A DNA stretch of 64,000 nt from Abiotrophia sp938010525 (lineage in GTDB: Bacteria; Bacillota; Bacilli; Lactobacillales; Aerococcaceae): positions 62,001-126,000 of the forward strand of contig NZ_CALLVK010000022.1 of the NCBI RefSeq assembly GCF_938010525.1, written 5' to 3'. Below the pieces are notes generated by a model. That model made no database searches. It saw nothing but the letters and a program-made list of their open reading frames with translations, and was not told where the DNA came from. Position numbers and translations under genes: made by a program. Of this stretch, positions 15,376-23,267 are shown piece by piece (the stretch's first letter is position 1; every line of letters starts with the position of its first letter).

Positions 15376-16251
15376 ATGAAGAAAAATGTTTGCCCTCAGC
15401 AACTAGGAACTATCTTTAGAGAACTAAGACTATCGAAAGGAATGACCCTTGAAGAAGCATCTAAAGGGATTGTATCTTTGCCCTTCTTATCGAAGTTTGA
15501 GCGTGGTGAACACGAAATTACTTCTAACAAGTTCATACGTTTACTCTCTCGACTTAATATTTCCTACCGAGAGTTCGAATTAATACTAGGCCATTTAGAG
15601 GGATATTCTCAGACAGCATTTCTTCAACAATTAAGCACCGCTCTAGTTAATAATGATCTCGCACTACTCAATCAACTATACGATGACCAAAAGCTACTGT
15701 TGAAGTAGTATAGTGATAGTCGATTCGAACATAATCTCATTATAATTAGCCAGTACATCAATCTTTTGAACGGTTTATCATTTGAGCCACATAAAATTAA
15801 GAAAATCACTGATTATCTTTACCGGGTGGAGGAGTGGGGAGAATATGAGCTTGTTTTATTTGGCAATAGCCTAAATTTTATTCCTATTGAGAAAATGTAT
15901 AACCTGAGTAGAATTGCGATTAATCGCTCGTCTAAGTTCTCTAAATCTCCTAAGCACGTTAATGAACTAAGCATTATCATGGGCAATATCATCCATACGC
16001 TCATCGAAAATGAACACTATGACGGCCTGAATAATTTATTTATCCAAGCAGAAAACCTATTAAGTGGGACCGACAGTTTTGCAGAAATTAATCGCATTAA
16101 TTTTTATAAGGGAATCTACCTACTAGTTCAAGGCAACTACGATAAAGGACTCTCTATTTCTCAACAGGCGATTTCCATTCTTAATCAGATGCGTAGACCG
16201 GATTTAGCACGTGAATACAAGGATTTCCTAGGTCAATACATTGAAAGATAA
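15376..16251 (+). pseudogene. Rgg/MutR-family regulator interrupted by one stop codon
   Basis: From the ATG at 15376 (after AAGGTGATG) one frame runs 291 codons, the normal Rgg length, with a single TAG at 15706-15708 (codon 111). Residues 7-60 are an XRE helix-turn-helix (LGTIFRELRLSKGMTLEEAS, PFLSKFERGEHEIT). The part beyond the stop keeps the Rgg TPR-like helices (LSIIMGNIIHTLIENEHYDG, FYKGIYLLVQGNYDKG) with no other lesion. Rgg proteins sense short peptides and control adjacent genes; the MFS gene downstream would be the target. The second part might be reinitiated or the stop suppressed, but a recent inactivation is simplest. Composition is more AT-rich than the genes to the left. Confidence 0.8.
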
Positions 16252-16430
16252 AAATACCTTAGCGTTTTTCTTTCGTTTATCATATAGGCAAAAAATTCCC
16301 TCTTCTCCAAAGACCTTCAGTATACTGTTTCTATCACTTAAAACTATTTAATCATAAAATAGGCAACCTAAGAAATATGATGGGATAATCAATCCTATTA
16401 GTACTAATTCATAGATACTGGAGGCGCCTC

Positions 16431-17612
16431 ATGAATCGTAATTTCAAGAAGCTATGGGCAGGCCGACTATTAAGCAATTTTGGAGATAGTATATACTCAC
16501 TAACTGTATCATGGTATCTCATACAAGCCACTCATGAGATTTTCTGGGTGGGGGTATTAAATGCCCTCATATACTTACCTACACTCTTCGAATTCCTAGT
16601 TGGACATATTGTTGACCGCCATAAGAAAAAGACCCTTCTTATCGCATTAGAAATCGGGCAAGCCTTTGGCTCTTTGTTACTCTTTTTATTGTTACTACTT
16701 AATATAGACTTTCCTCTATTATTATGTATTTCTGCCTTTCTATGCAGCTTATTTGGGATGAATACCTATACGACGCAAGACGCATTTTTACCACTCCTGG
16801 TTGCTAAAGAAGATATGGATAAGTCTCAATCATACATGATAATGGCTTATCAAATGTCTGATTACTTATTTAATGGTTTGATTGGTTTTGCTCTCAAAGT
16901 TATCCATCCTTTATTCCTAATAGCCACCTCTGTTGCCTCCTTTGTAGGATCTGCAAGTATTTTTAATACTATTGCTATTGATGAAGAAATCCCAAAAGTA
17001 GATTCTGAATCAAAAATCGATTGGCTAGAAGGTTTTAAGTTACTTAAAAAATATCAGATGCCTCTCTGGCTTATGCTTGGAGAGACAATTGCAAATATCA
17101 TGTTTTCTGGTCTATCTATTTACATAGTGCAGCTTGCAGAAGAATGGAATGACCCTGTTTTCTTAGGTTTTTTCGGGGTCTGCACTTCCATAGGTGTCGT
17201 AATCGGTAGTGCTTTAATCACCACAAAAGCATGGGACTCCTATTCACGTTCAACCAAGATGATTTTAGGCTCGTTATTCTATGGCATTTTTATGTTCTTA
17301 GCAAGTCTCCTAACAAGAAATCCTATCGCACTACTCTTTATGGTAGGCTTATCTTCTGTCTTCCTAGGATTTAACTACACCGTCCATAATCCATTAATTT
17401 TAGAGTTTGTTCCTGAACAATTCTTGGGACGAGTCTTGTCGGCAAAAAGTACTATAGCAGTGGGCATTATGCCACTAGCTTCTCTAGCGTGGGGGGCTTT
17501 AGCAAACTATATTCCAACTCACTCCTTTTTCATGATTTTTGGCTTATCCTATATGCTTATTTCATTGATTTATATACTTGTTTTCCCACACCTTAAGTCA
17601 CAAATACTCTAA
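16431..17612 (+). CDS. Major facilitator superfamily exporter
   Basis: 393 residues with about twelve hydrophobic segments. The opening NFKKLWAGRLLSNFGDSIY and the loop GHIVDRHKKKTLL between helices 2 and 3 are typical of MFS drug or peptide exporters (MefA/TMR3-like superfamily). A GGAGGCGCCTC ribosome site precedes the ATG. It follows the broken Rgg gene in the same orientation with a 180-base gap, an arrangement often seen for Rgg-controlled exporters. Substrate unknown. AT-rich like its neighbour, suggesting acquisition together. Confidence 0.82.
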   Translation: MNRNFKKLWAGRLLSNFGDSIYSLTVSWYLIQATHEIFWVGVLNALIYLPTLFEFLVGHIVDRHKKKTLLIALEIGQAFGSLLLFLLLLLNIDFPLLLCISAFLCSLFGMNTYTTQDAFLPLLVAKEDMDKSQSYMIMAYQMSDYLFNGLIGFALKVIHPLFLIATSVASFVGSASIFNTIAIDEEIPKVDSESKIDWLEGFKLLKKYQMPLWLMLGETIANIMFSGLSIYIVQLAEEWNDPVFLGFFGVCTSIGVVIGSALITTKAWDSYSRSTKMILGSLFYGIFMFLASLLTRNPIALLFMVGLSSVFLGFNYTVHNPLILEFVPEQFLGRVLSAKSTIAVGIMPLASLAWGALANYIPTHSFFMIFGLSYMLISLIYILVFPHLKSQIL

Positions 17613-17680
17613 AGTCTTCCCAAAATAGGATTCAGCACATTAACCTAAGAGAAAATTGCAATTGCGCCAGCCCTCTGCTC

Positions 17681-17758
17681 TTACCCACAAAGAAAAGTCC
17701 CAATATATCATATATGATATATTGGGACTTTTTCATTTCTAACGATAGAAGCCCTGCT
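17681..17758. repeat. 78-base direct repeat, left copy
   Basis: Matches 19759-19836 with two mismatches. It contains a perfect 40-base palindrome (17693-17732, AAAAGTCCCAATATATCA and its complement) and the complement of the last codons of the hydrolase gene at 19817 (Q/G-F-Y-R-stop). It therefore looks like a copied 3' end plus terminator of that gene, on the far side of the ABC exporter gene. Confidence 0.9.
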
Positions 17759-17780
17759 GACACAATGTGTCAGTAGGGCT
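17750..17780 (-). terminator. Stem-loop after the ABC exporter gene
   Basis: AGCCCTGCTGACAC (17750-17763), loop AAT, GTGTCAGTAGGGCT (17767-17780), with one mismatch in 14 pairs. The T content after it is modest on both strands, but the strong palindromic terminator at 17693-17732 lies just beyond. Confidence 0.55.
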
Positions 17781-17850
17781 TTCTTGTCGTCTCGAAGGTT
17801 CCCAACCAGAGCCACTGACAACTCATCAAACGCCTTAAGAACTCAATGCC

Positions 17851-19428
17851 TTATCTAGAGCGCATAATCTGCCCATCCTCTAGTACAAATACCGCATCAT
17901 AGCGATGAGCACTGGATTCATCTGAGTGATGAGAGATGTGTAACAAGGTGAGCCTAGGCCAACCTAACAAGAGATTTTCTGCTTGCTTAAATGACTCTGG
18001 ATCCAAGGCGGATAGCCCCTCATCCACAATTAAGATTGGCTTATGCTGCAAAAGTGCTCTGATTAAGGCGATACGTTGCTTCTGTCCACCCGACAAGGCA
18101 CTTTCTTCGTTATATTGTTCTTGCTTAAGGTGGCGCACGTCAGGGAAACGGTCTCCTAACCCGAATGCTTGAATGAGTCGCATGACTTCTTCTTCATCAC
18201 ACATCTGACGTAGCGTAATGTTATCCCACATACTCCCCCATAACATCTGAGCTTTTTGTGGTACATAGGCAATGTAATGTTGAATTTGCTCGTAGGTCAA
18301 CTGGTCTAAGGAATACTTATCTAACAAGACCGTCCCTGTAGGAGCGATTACGTCCCCTGTCAAAAGAGCCACTAAGCTGGTCTTGCCAATACCGCTTTTC
18401 CCCGTTAATAAGTAGCGCTTACCCGGTTGAAGGGTTAGGTTAAGCCCTCGGAAGAGAGGCGACTGTTCAAGCTGGCTCACTGCCACCACAGGTTGATTAG
18501 CTGAGCATTCAACCACGACCGTTTCCATGACTGGTTCCTGCTCGAGCTGATGCTTGGTATCTTGTATCGCTGATAAGTCGCTTAAGGCACTAATCAACAG
18601 CTGAATGGGTAATACCAATTCGAGCGAAATACTATATATGGACGTCAGCCCGCCTACAGTCAACTGCCCCTCCAACACTTGAAGCCCACCAATCCACAAG
18701 ATTACCAAGGTCGTTGCGTAAAACCCTAATCCTGCTAGGACATTCACGAGTGCACTATAGGATGATTTTGTATTCGCAATACGATTTATGTCAGCATAGT
18801 CACGCGTCAGATCTTCTGCATATTCCCGTTCGCTTTGGTGGTTACGCAGGAGACCGAAATTCTGTAAATAATTAACGAACCGCCGGCTATAAGCTGATTT
18901 ACGGGACAAATAGTCTTGTTCTATTCTAGCTCTTAGCCGTTTGAACAACAGCGGCAGCACAAGTGGAACCACAGAGGCAATGAAAATCCATACAGCCGTC
19001 ACCCAGTTTAGACTGAGCAAAGCGACAGCAGCAATCAAAAATGAAATCGTCCCTTGGTAAACAGATAAGAGCGTATCATAATGGAGGCTCTTGACCTCTT
19101 CAATATCATTCGTCACTTGTGAGAGGTAGTGGGCCACATCTTGTTCAACCGCTCGTGGTCTCAAAGTCAAAATACGTGATAGCAAGGTTCCATGCAACCT
19201 AAAGCCTTGACTATTTAGGTAGCGAGCGTTCAAAACTTGTCTCCCATATTCAACCAATAACATCCCCAAAATAATGATGGCTGTCACCATGATCTGATAA
19301 GAGAACTGCCCGTAATCTTGCGCGACCACTGCATTAAGAATGTACTGAATACGGTAATTAAATACAATATTCAGCACTGCTACTAACGTGATACAGACTA
19401 AGGTCGACCATAAATACTTATGTTTCAT
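17851..19428 (-). CDS. ABC exporter, fused membrane and ATPase domains
   Basis: A half-transporter of 525 residues. Five to six membrane segments occupy about 1-290, and the ATPase domain has Walker A GKSGIGKTS (343-351), signature LSGGQKQR (445-452) and Walker B ILIVDE (465-470). It should dimerise in the membrane and export a small peptide, lipid or drug; the substrate is unknown. The ATG at 19428 follows AAGGGGGGACAAA; an upstream in-frame ATG at 19548 has no ribosome site. The gene is bracketed by 78-base direct repeats, and a 26-base tandem repeat lies in its upstream region. Confidence 0.86.
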   Translation of the reverse strand: MKHKYLWSTLVCITLVAVLNIVFNYRIQYILNAVVAQDYGQFSYQIMVTAIIILGMLLVEYGRQVLNARYLNSQGFRLHGTLLSRILTLRPRAVEQDVAHYLSQVTNDIEEVKSLHYDTLLSVYQGTISFLIAAVALLSLNWVTAVWIFIASVVPLVLPLLFKRLRARIEQDYLSRKSAYSRRFVNYLQNFGLLRNHQSEREYAEDLTRDYADINRIANTKSSYSALVNVLAGLGFYATTLVILWIGGLQVLEGQLTVGGLTSIYSISLELVLPIQLLISALSDLSAIQDTKHQLEQEPVMETVVVECSANQPVVAVSQLEQSPLFRGLNLTLQPGKRYLLTGKSGIGKTSLVALLTGDVIAPTGTVLLDKYSLDQLTYEQIQHYIAYVPQKAQMLWGSMWDNITLRQMCDEEEVMRLIQAFGLGDRFPDVRHLKQEQYNEESALSGGQKQRIALIRALLQHKPILIVDEGLSALDPESFKQAENLLLGWPRLTLLHISHHSDESSAHRYDAVFVLEDGQIMRSR

Positions 19429-19548
19429 TTTGTCCCCCCTTGTGATAGCTCGATGTATCAGGTGGCAGATATTTTTTGTGGTAAGGCCCACTGAGTTTAA
19501 TTCTCTCTCCCATTCTAATATACCGCATAGTATTTTATATTTAACCAA

Positions 19549-19600
19549 TCAGAATGTTTACTAGAGAAAAGAGTTCAGAATGTTTACTAGAGAAAAGAGT
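19549..19600. repeat. 26-base sequence repeated twice in tandem
   Basis: Positions 19549-19574 and 19575-19600 are identical (each begins TCAGAATGTTTACTAGAG). They lie about 120 bases upstream of the ABC exporter start and may be regulator sites or replication slippage. Confidence 0.8.
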
Positions 19601-19758
19601 ACGGTTTAATTATACCTGTTAAGGTTACATCTATCAATCTTAGCCACACAATAGACTATATGCAATAAACAATTATAATACAGTATCAAAATTAACCAAT
19701 CACGCCTAACAGTACCCTATCCGCTAGTGTTACTAGCAAACAGAGTGCGGTTCCGTTT

Positions 19759-19836
19759 TTACCCACAAAGAAAAGTCCCAATATATCATATATGATATAT
19801 TGGGACTTTTTAATTTCTAACGATAGAAGCCTTGCT
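19759..19836. repeat. 78-base direct repeat, right copy
   Basis: The original-looking copy: it spans the last codons of the hydrolase gene (stop at 19817-19819) and its terminator. See the left copy at 17681. Confidence 0.9.
19771..19810 (-). terminator. Palindromic terminator of the serine hydrolase gene
   Basis: A perfect 40-base palindrome with AAAAGTCCC at both ends, six bases after the stop. It would terminate transcription from either side. An identical copy is at 17693-17732. Confidence 0.85.
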
Positions 19837-21556
19837 CTGGATCATAAGGATGCCAGAGGTCGGAACGAATCTGGTTGAAGGCCTCATAAACCCGTTGGGA
19901 CAGGCGCCCAACTTGGTCGAAGCGCGCATCATAGTCATTCCAGGAGTTGGTGTAGACGGCAATGGAATAGCTGCCGTACTGGGTCACGAAGGTAGCCACG
20001 TCATTTTGCTCTGGGGCACCTAGACCTGACTTGTTCCAGGAATCTGTCTCATAGAGATAGGTCCGCAGGAAGGAATGGCTGTTGAGTCGCAACTTGTCAA
20101 TGAGCATGGAATCCCATGGCTCGCCGTTGAGTTCATGGTTGGCTAGTTTGGCGAAGAGCCGCGCCGCATTATCTGGGGTGGTCTGGAAACGGCCATTATC
20201 ATTCTGGTAGTACTTACCTTCCAGATAGGTGTCCAACATGCCCAACTCATGGGCGTGCTGGGTCACGATGCCCCCGCCACCCACGGCTTCAATCAGCATA
20301 TTAGCCGCCGTGTTATCACTATAGATGGCCACATAATCGACAAGCTCGTCTAGGCTGTAAACCGTCCCTGCCGGTGACTCATTAATATGGCCGGCACCCG
20401 GCACAATATTGGAACCTTCCATGGCCATGGTCTGGCTTGGCTGGAGCTTGCCTTCCTTGTACTGGCGGTACAACTCGGTCAAGACATAGATTTTCTGCGT
20501 GCTGGCTGGGAAGAAGATTTGATTATCCACATCCACTTGGGCCATAGTCTCATTATCGACGAAGGAAGCCCCCGCCATAATGCCCATGCTGTCGATTTCC
20601 TCGCGCATGATTTGCTGGACGGTGTCAATGAGCTTACGTTCGCTATAGTTGGTTAAGACATAGTCTTGATAGGTCAAATCCTGACGAATCCAGCCCAAGT
20701 CTTGGTAGCCGATGGCCACATGGAGCCAGGTCTGGTTATCGACTACGGCTTCCTCGGTCACTTCCATAGGAATGTCCGCATACTTGTTGGTATTGGCTAG
20801 GAAGTAGGAGTTAGGCTGGCCTGGGAAATTGGATAGTAAGAGCCCATCTCGGCCGCGGTTGAGAATGGAATAACGAATGGACTGGCGGTCCACGTAATAC
20901 ATCGGTTCACTCTTAGCCTTAAGGTAGACAAAGCGGGCTTGGTAACTCGGCACGAAGGACTGGATAAAGGTCGCCTCATCAGCCCGTAGTCGAGCCGTTT
21001 CCTTGTCGATGGTTGCCTGCTGATCTAGGCGGCCATCCTTATAGTAGGTCCACTCACTACCAGGTTGGCCAACCCAGCCCGTATAAGGCCGGCCATGGCG
21101 ATAGAGGTATTCCTCCTGCTGCTGGCCCCAATACCAGGCGAAACCATTGGCATCCGTATCGGTCACCTGACGAACCCGCCGAGCGAAGGAGGTCTCGGTA
21201 CGCTTATCTAATTCTTGCTTAGTAAAATACTGGGCGCTAGGCGCTTGGTTTTCAGGTTGAATGTCGACCTGACGTAGGTCCTCAACCAATACCTCCCGCT
21301 GGGGATCCAGGTCCACCGTATAGGTATCCACCCAGTTGGCCGCCCGCGCCAAGTGCGAGCGCTCAGTCGATTGCTTCATTTGCGGCATGAGCCAGAGGAA
21401 AAAGGCCGCTGCCACTAGCACCAGACCCGCCACCAAGCCCAGAGCTAATAGATAGTATCGTTTGTAGGAGCCAGGCGTCTGCTCTGTTCTAGTCTTCTTA
21501 GGCGCTTTCTGACCCTTATGATCGGAACGGTACTGAGCCCGTGTTGGTTGACTCAA
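19817..21556 (-). CDS. Membrane-anchored class A beta-lactamase-fold serine hydrolase
   Basis: 579 residues: a basic cytoplasmic tail (1-32), one membrane helix (about 33-57), an extracellular segment of about 260 residues with SH3-like wall-binding features (YYVDRQSIRYSIL, WLHVAIGYQDLGWI), then a penicillin-recognising domain from about 305. The catalytic motifs are S352-T-Q-K355, S413-D-N415 and K509-S-G511. The class A Glu166 equivalent is not obvious, so a cell-wall peptidase/transpeptidase-like role or an inactive sensor is as likely as beta-lactam hydrolysis. Its start overlaps the preceding gene by 4 bases. Confidence 0.82.
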   Translation of the reverse strand: MSQPTRAQYRSDHKGQKAPKKTRTEQTPGSYKRYYLLALGLVAGLVLVAAAFFLWLMPQMKQSTERSHLARAANWVDTYTVDLDPQREVLVEDLRQVDIQPENQAPSAQYFTKQELDKRTETSFARRVRQVTDTDANGFAWYWGQQQEEYLYRHGRPYTGWVGQPGSEWTYYKDGRLDQQATIDKETARLRADEATFIQSFVPSYQARFVYLKAKSEPMYYVDRQSIRYSILNRGRDGLLLSNFPGQPNSYFLANTNKYADIPMEVTEEAVVDNQTWLHVAIGYQDLGWIRQDLTYQDYVLTNYSERKLIDTVQQIMREEIDSMGIMAGASFVDNETMAQVDVDNQIFFPASTQKIYVLTELYRQYKEGKLQPSQTMAMEGSNIVPGAGHINESPAGTVYSLDELVDYVAIYSDNTAANMLIEAVGGGGIVTQHAHELGMLDTYLEGKYYQNDNGRFQTTPDNAARLFAKLANHELNGEPWDSMLIDKLRLNSHSFLRTYLYETDSWNKSGLGAPEQNDVATFVTQYGSYSIAVYTNSWNDYDARFDQVGRLSQRVYEAFNQIRSDLWHPYDPEQGFYR

Positions 21557-22245
21557 GCTGGCTGCCCCCCTTCTTGATTAGCCGGCGCAATCACAAAACG
21601 GAAGCGCGGCAGGAAGTGTTGGAAGAGGGCCTCGGTGTAGGCTAAGGTCGGCATCATGGCTTGGAAGTCCGGATAGGAGAAGCGTTCCCGTAGGGCAATC
21701 TCATCCGCCCCCTGGTTGACCGCACTGGACACGATATAGGCGTCATAGTCTAACTCGGTCAGGCCGCCCCCTTGGTCAGCATACCACTGACCGGCCACTA
21801 GGCGGAAGATATAGTCTTCCTCTAGACTTTCCCGTAGGGCATCTTGATCGATATCAGGGTCTTCCTCTGTCATTTCCTTGAGTTGGCTGTAAACAGTCGT
21901 TGCCATATCTTCAGCATCTAGAACATATTGGGCTGTCTCCGCAATATAAGAGGCTAGGAAAGGCAGAATATGTTGGTAGAAGCGGGTCTGGATTTGGCTT
22001 TGGCGGAAGAGGTCCATGGCATAGTGCTTGAGGTCGGTCAGGTTACTGACCCCTTGCAAACCCAGTTCTGCCACCTGCTGGTCCGTCAGGTTAGCCTCTG
22101 CTTGATCTAGCTCAGGATAGGCTTGCTTAGCGACTTGATGGATAAAGACGCGGGCCACCTCTTCCCAAGAAGGTAAATGGATATCAAAGTAATAGTCTGG
22201 CACCTGCAAGGCAGTGATTGGCAGGTAATGACTGACTTGGTTCAT
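21553..22245 (-). CDS. Unknown protein coupled to the serine hydrolase
   Basis: 230 residues, acidic and largely helical, with no signal peptide or membrane segment. I do not recognise it with confidence. The alternation of charged helices and blocks such as DLFRQSQIQTRFYQHILPFL recall the C-terminal chaperone domain of trigger factor, but this is only an impression. The stop overlaps the hydrolase start in ATGA, so the two are made together. It could be a cytoplasmic partner or export helper of the membrane hydrolase. Confidence 0.7.
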   Translation of the reverse strand: MNQVSHYLPITALQVPDYYFDIHLPSWEEVARVFIHQVAKQAYPELDQAEANLTDQQVAELGLQGVSNLTDLKHYAMDLFRQSQIQTRFYQHILPFLASYIAETAQYVLDAEDMATTVYSQLKEMTEEDPDIDQDALRESLEEDYIFRLVAGQWYADQGGGLTELDYDAYIVSSAVNQGADEIALRERFSYPDFQAMMPTLAYTEALFQHFLPRFRFVIAPANQEGGQPA

Positions 22246-22434
22246 GGCTAAGTCTCCTCTGTTCTAAATTCACTTTACCATTGTGGCAAATTTTCCCGGA
22301 TTTAGCAAGGATTTTTGACTAAAAAGGCCGGTCAATCGCCTTATTAAGGGACTAAGGGCAGGACTTGTTTGGCTCCTAGCCCTGCCAGCCCCACAATTTG
22401 TGTCGAATGGAGCACGTAATTATGCTGACTCAGA

Positions 22435-22465
22435 CCCTATTTATCTATGTAATAGATAAATAGGG
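22435..22465. repeat. 31-base perfect palindrome, copy 2 (inverted)
   Basis: CCCTATTTATCTA (22435-22447), loop TGTAA, complement (22453-22465). It is the exact reverse complement of the element at 12113-12143, including the loop. It sits between the unknown gene's start region and a terminator. Confidence 0.85.
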
Positions 22466-22471
22466 TAAGCA

Positions 22472-22499
22472 AAAACCTAGCCATGCATGGCTAGGTTTT
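22472..22499 (-). terminator. Bidirectional terminator after the glnQ-like gene
   Basis: A perfect 28-base palindrome AAAACCTAGCCATG plus complement, 14 bases after the stop at 22514. Confidence 0.85.
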
Positions 22500-22513
22500 A
22501 CTGGTTAGCTTAT

Positions 22514-23266
22514 TTAATGAAGGACCTTATTCAGGAAGCTTTGGGTCCGTTCATGGCTTGGATGGCTGAAGAGTTCTTCAGGTGCGCCTTCTTCGACGAT
22601 GAAGCCCCCGTCCATGAAGATGACGCGGTCGGCCACTTCACGGGCGAAGCCCATTTCGTGTGTGACCACAATCATAGTCATACCGTCTTCGGCTAATTTC
22701 TTCATAACGTCTAGGACATCGCCGACCATCTCAGGGTCCAGGGCGGAAGTTGGCTCATCGAAGAGCAGGACATCTGGTTGCATAGCCAGGGCTCGCGCGA
22801 TGGCTACCCGTTGCTTTTGCCCCCCGGACAGGGAGTTAGGCGCTACATGGGCCTTGTCGGCCAAGCCAACTGACTCCAAGAGATAGAGGGCCAGGGACTC
22901 GGCTTCAACCTTGGACAGGCCTTTGAGTTCCATAGGCGCTAGGGTGATATTGTCCAAGACACTTAAGTGTGGGAAGAGGTTGAAGTGCTGGAAGACCATG
23001 CCGATATTCTGGCGAATCTTGTTGATGTCTTCCTTAGGATCTGTGATGTCTACCCCATCAATCAGCACCTTGCCCCCGTTAATTTCTTCCATACGGTTAA
23101 GGCAGCGTAACATGGTAGATTTACCGGAACCGGAAGGGCCGATGACACAGACTACTTCCCCCGGTTGAATGGTTAAGTCGATAGACTTAAGTACTACGTT
23201 GTCGCCGTATTGTTTCTTGAGTCCGCGAACCAGGACTTTTGGCATTTCTTGGCTGAGTTCTGTCAT
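22514..23266 (-). CDS. glnQ: Polar amino acid ABC transporter ATPase
   Basis: Drives uptake of glutamine or another polar amino acid. The 250 residues show Walker A GPSGSGKST, the polar-amino-acid subfamily spacer (NIGMVFQHFNLFPHLSVLDN), signature LSGGQKQR, Walker B VLLFDEPTSALDPE and the switch histidine in VVTHEMGFA. It lies one base downstream of the fused binding-protein/permease gene, its obvious partner. The terminator right after it closes a two-gene operon. The exact amino acid cannot be told from sequence. Confidence 0.92.
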   Translation of the reverse strand: MTELSQEMPKVLVRGLKKQYGDNVVLKSIDLTIQPGEVVCVIGPSGSGKSTMLRCLNRMEEINGGKVLIDGVDITDPKEDINKIRQNIGMVFQHFNLFPHLSVLDNITLAPMELKGLSKVEAESLALYLLESVGLADKAHVAPNSLSGGQKQRVAIARALAMQPDVLLFDEPTSALDPEMVGDVLDVMKKLAEDGMTMIVVTHEMGFAREVADRVIFMDGGFIVEEGAPEELFSHPSHERTQSFLNKVLH

Positions 23267-23267
23267 C

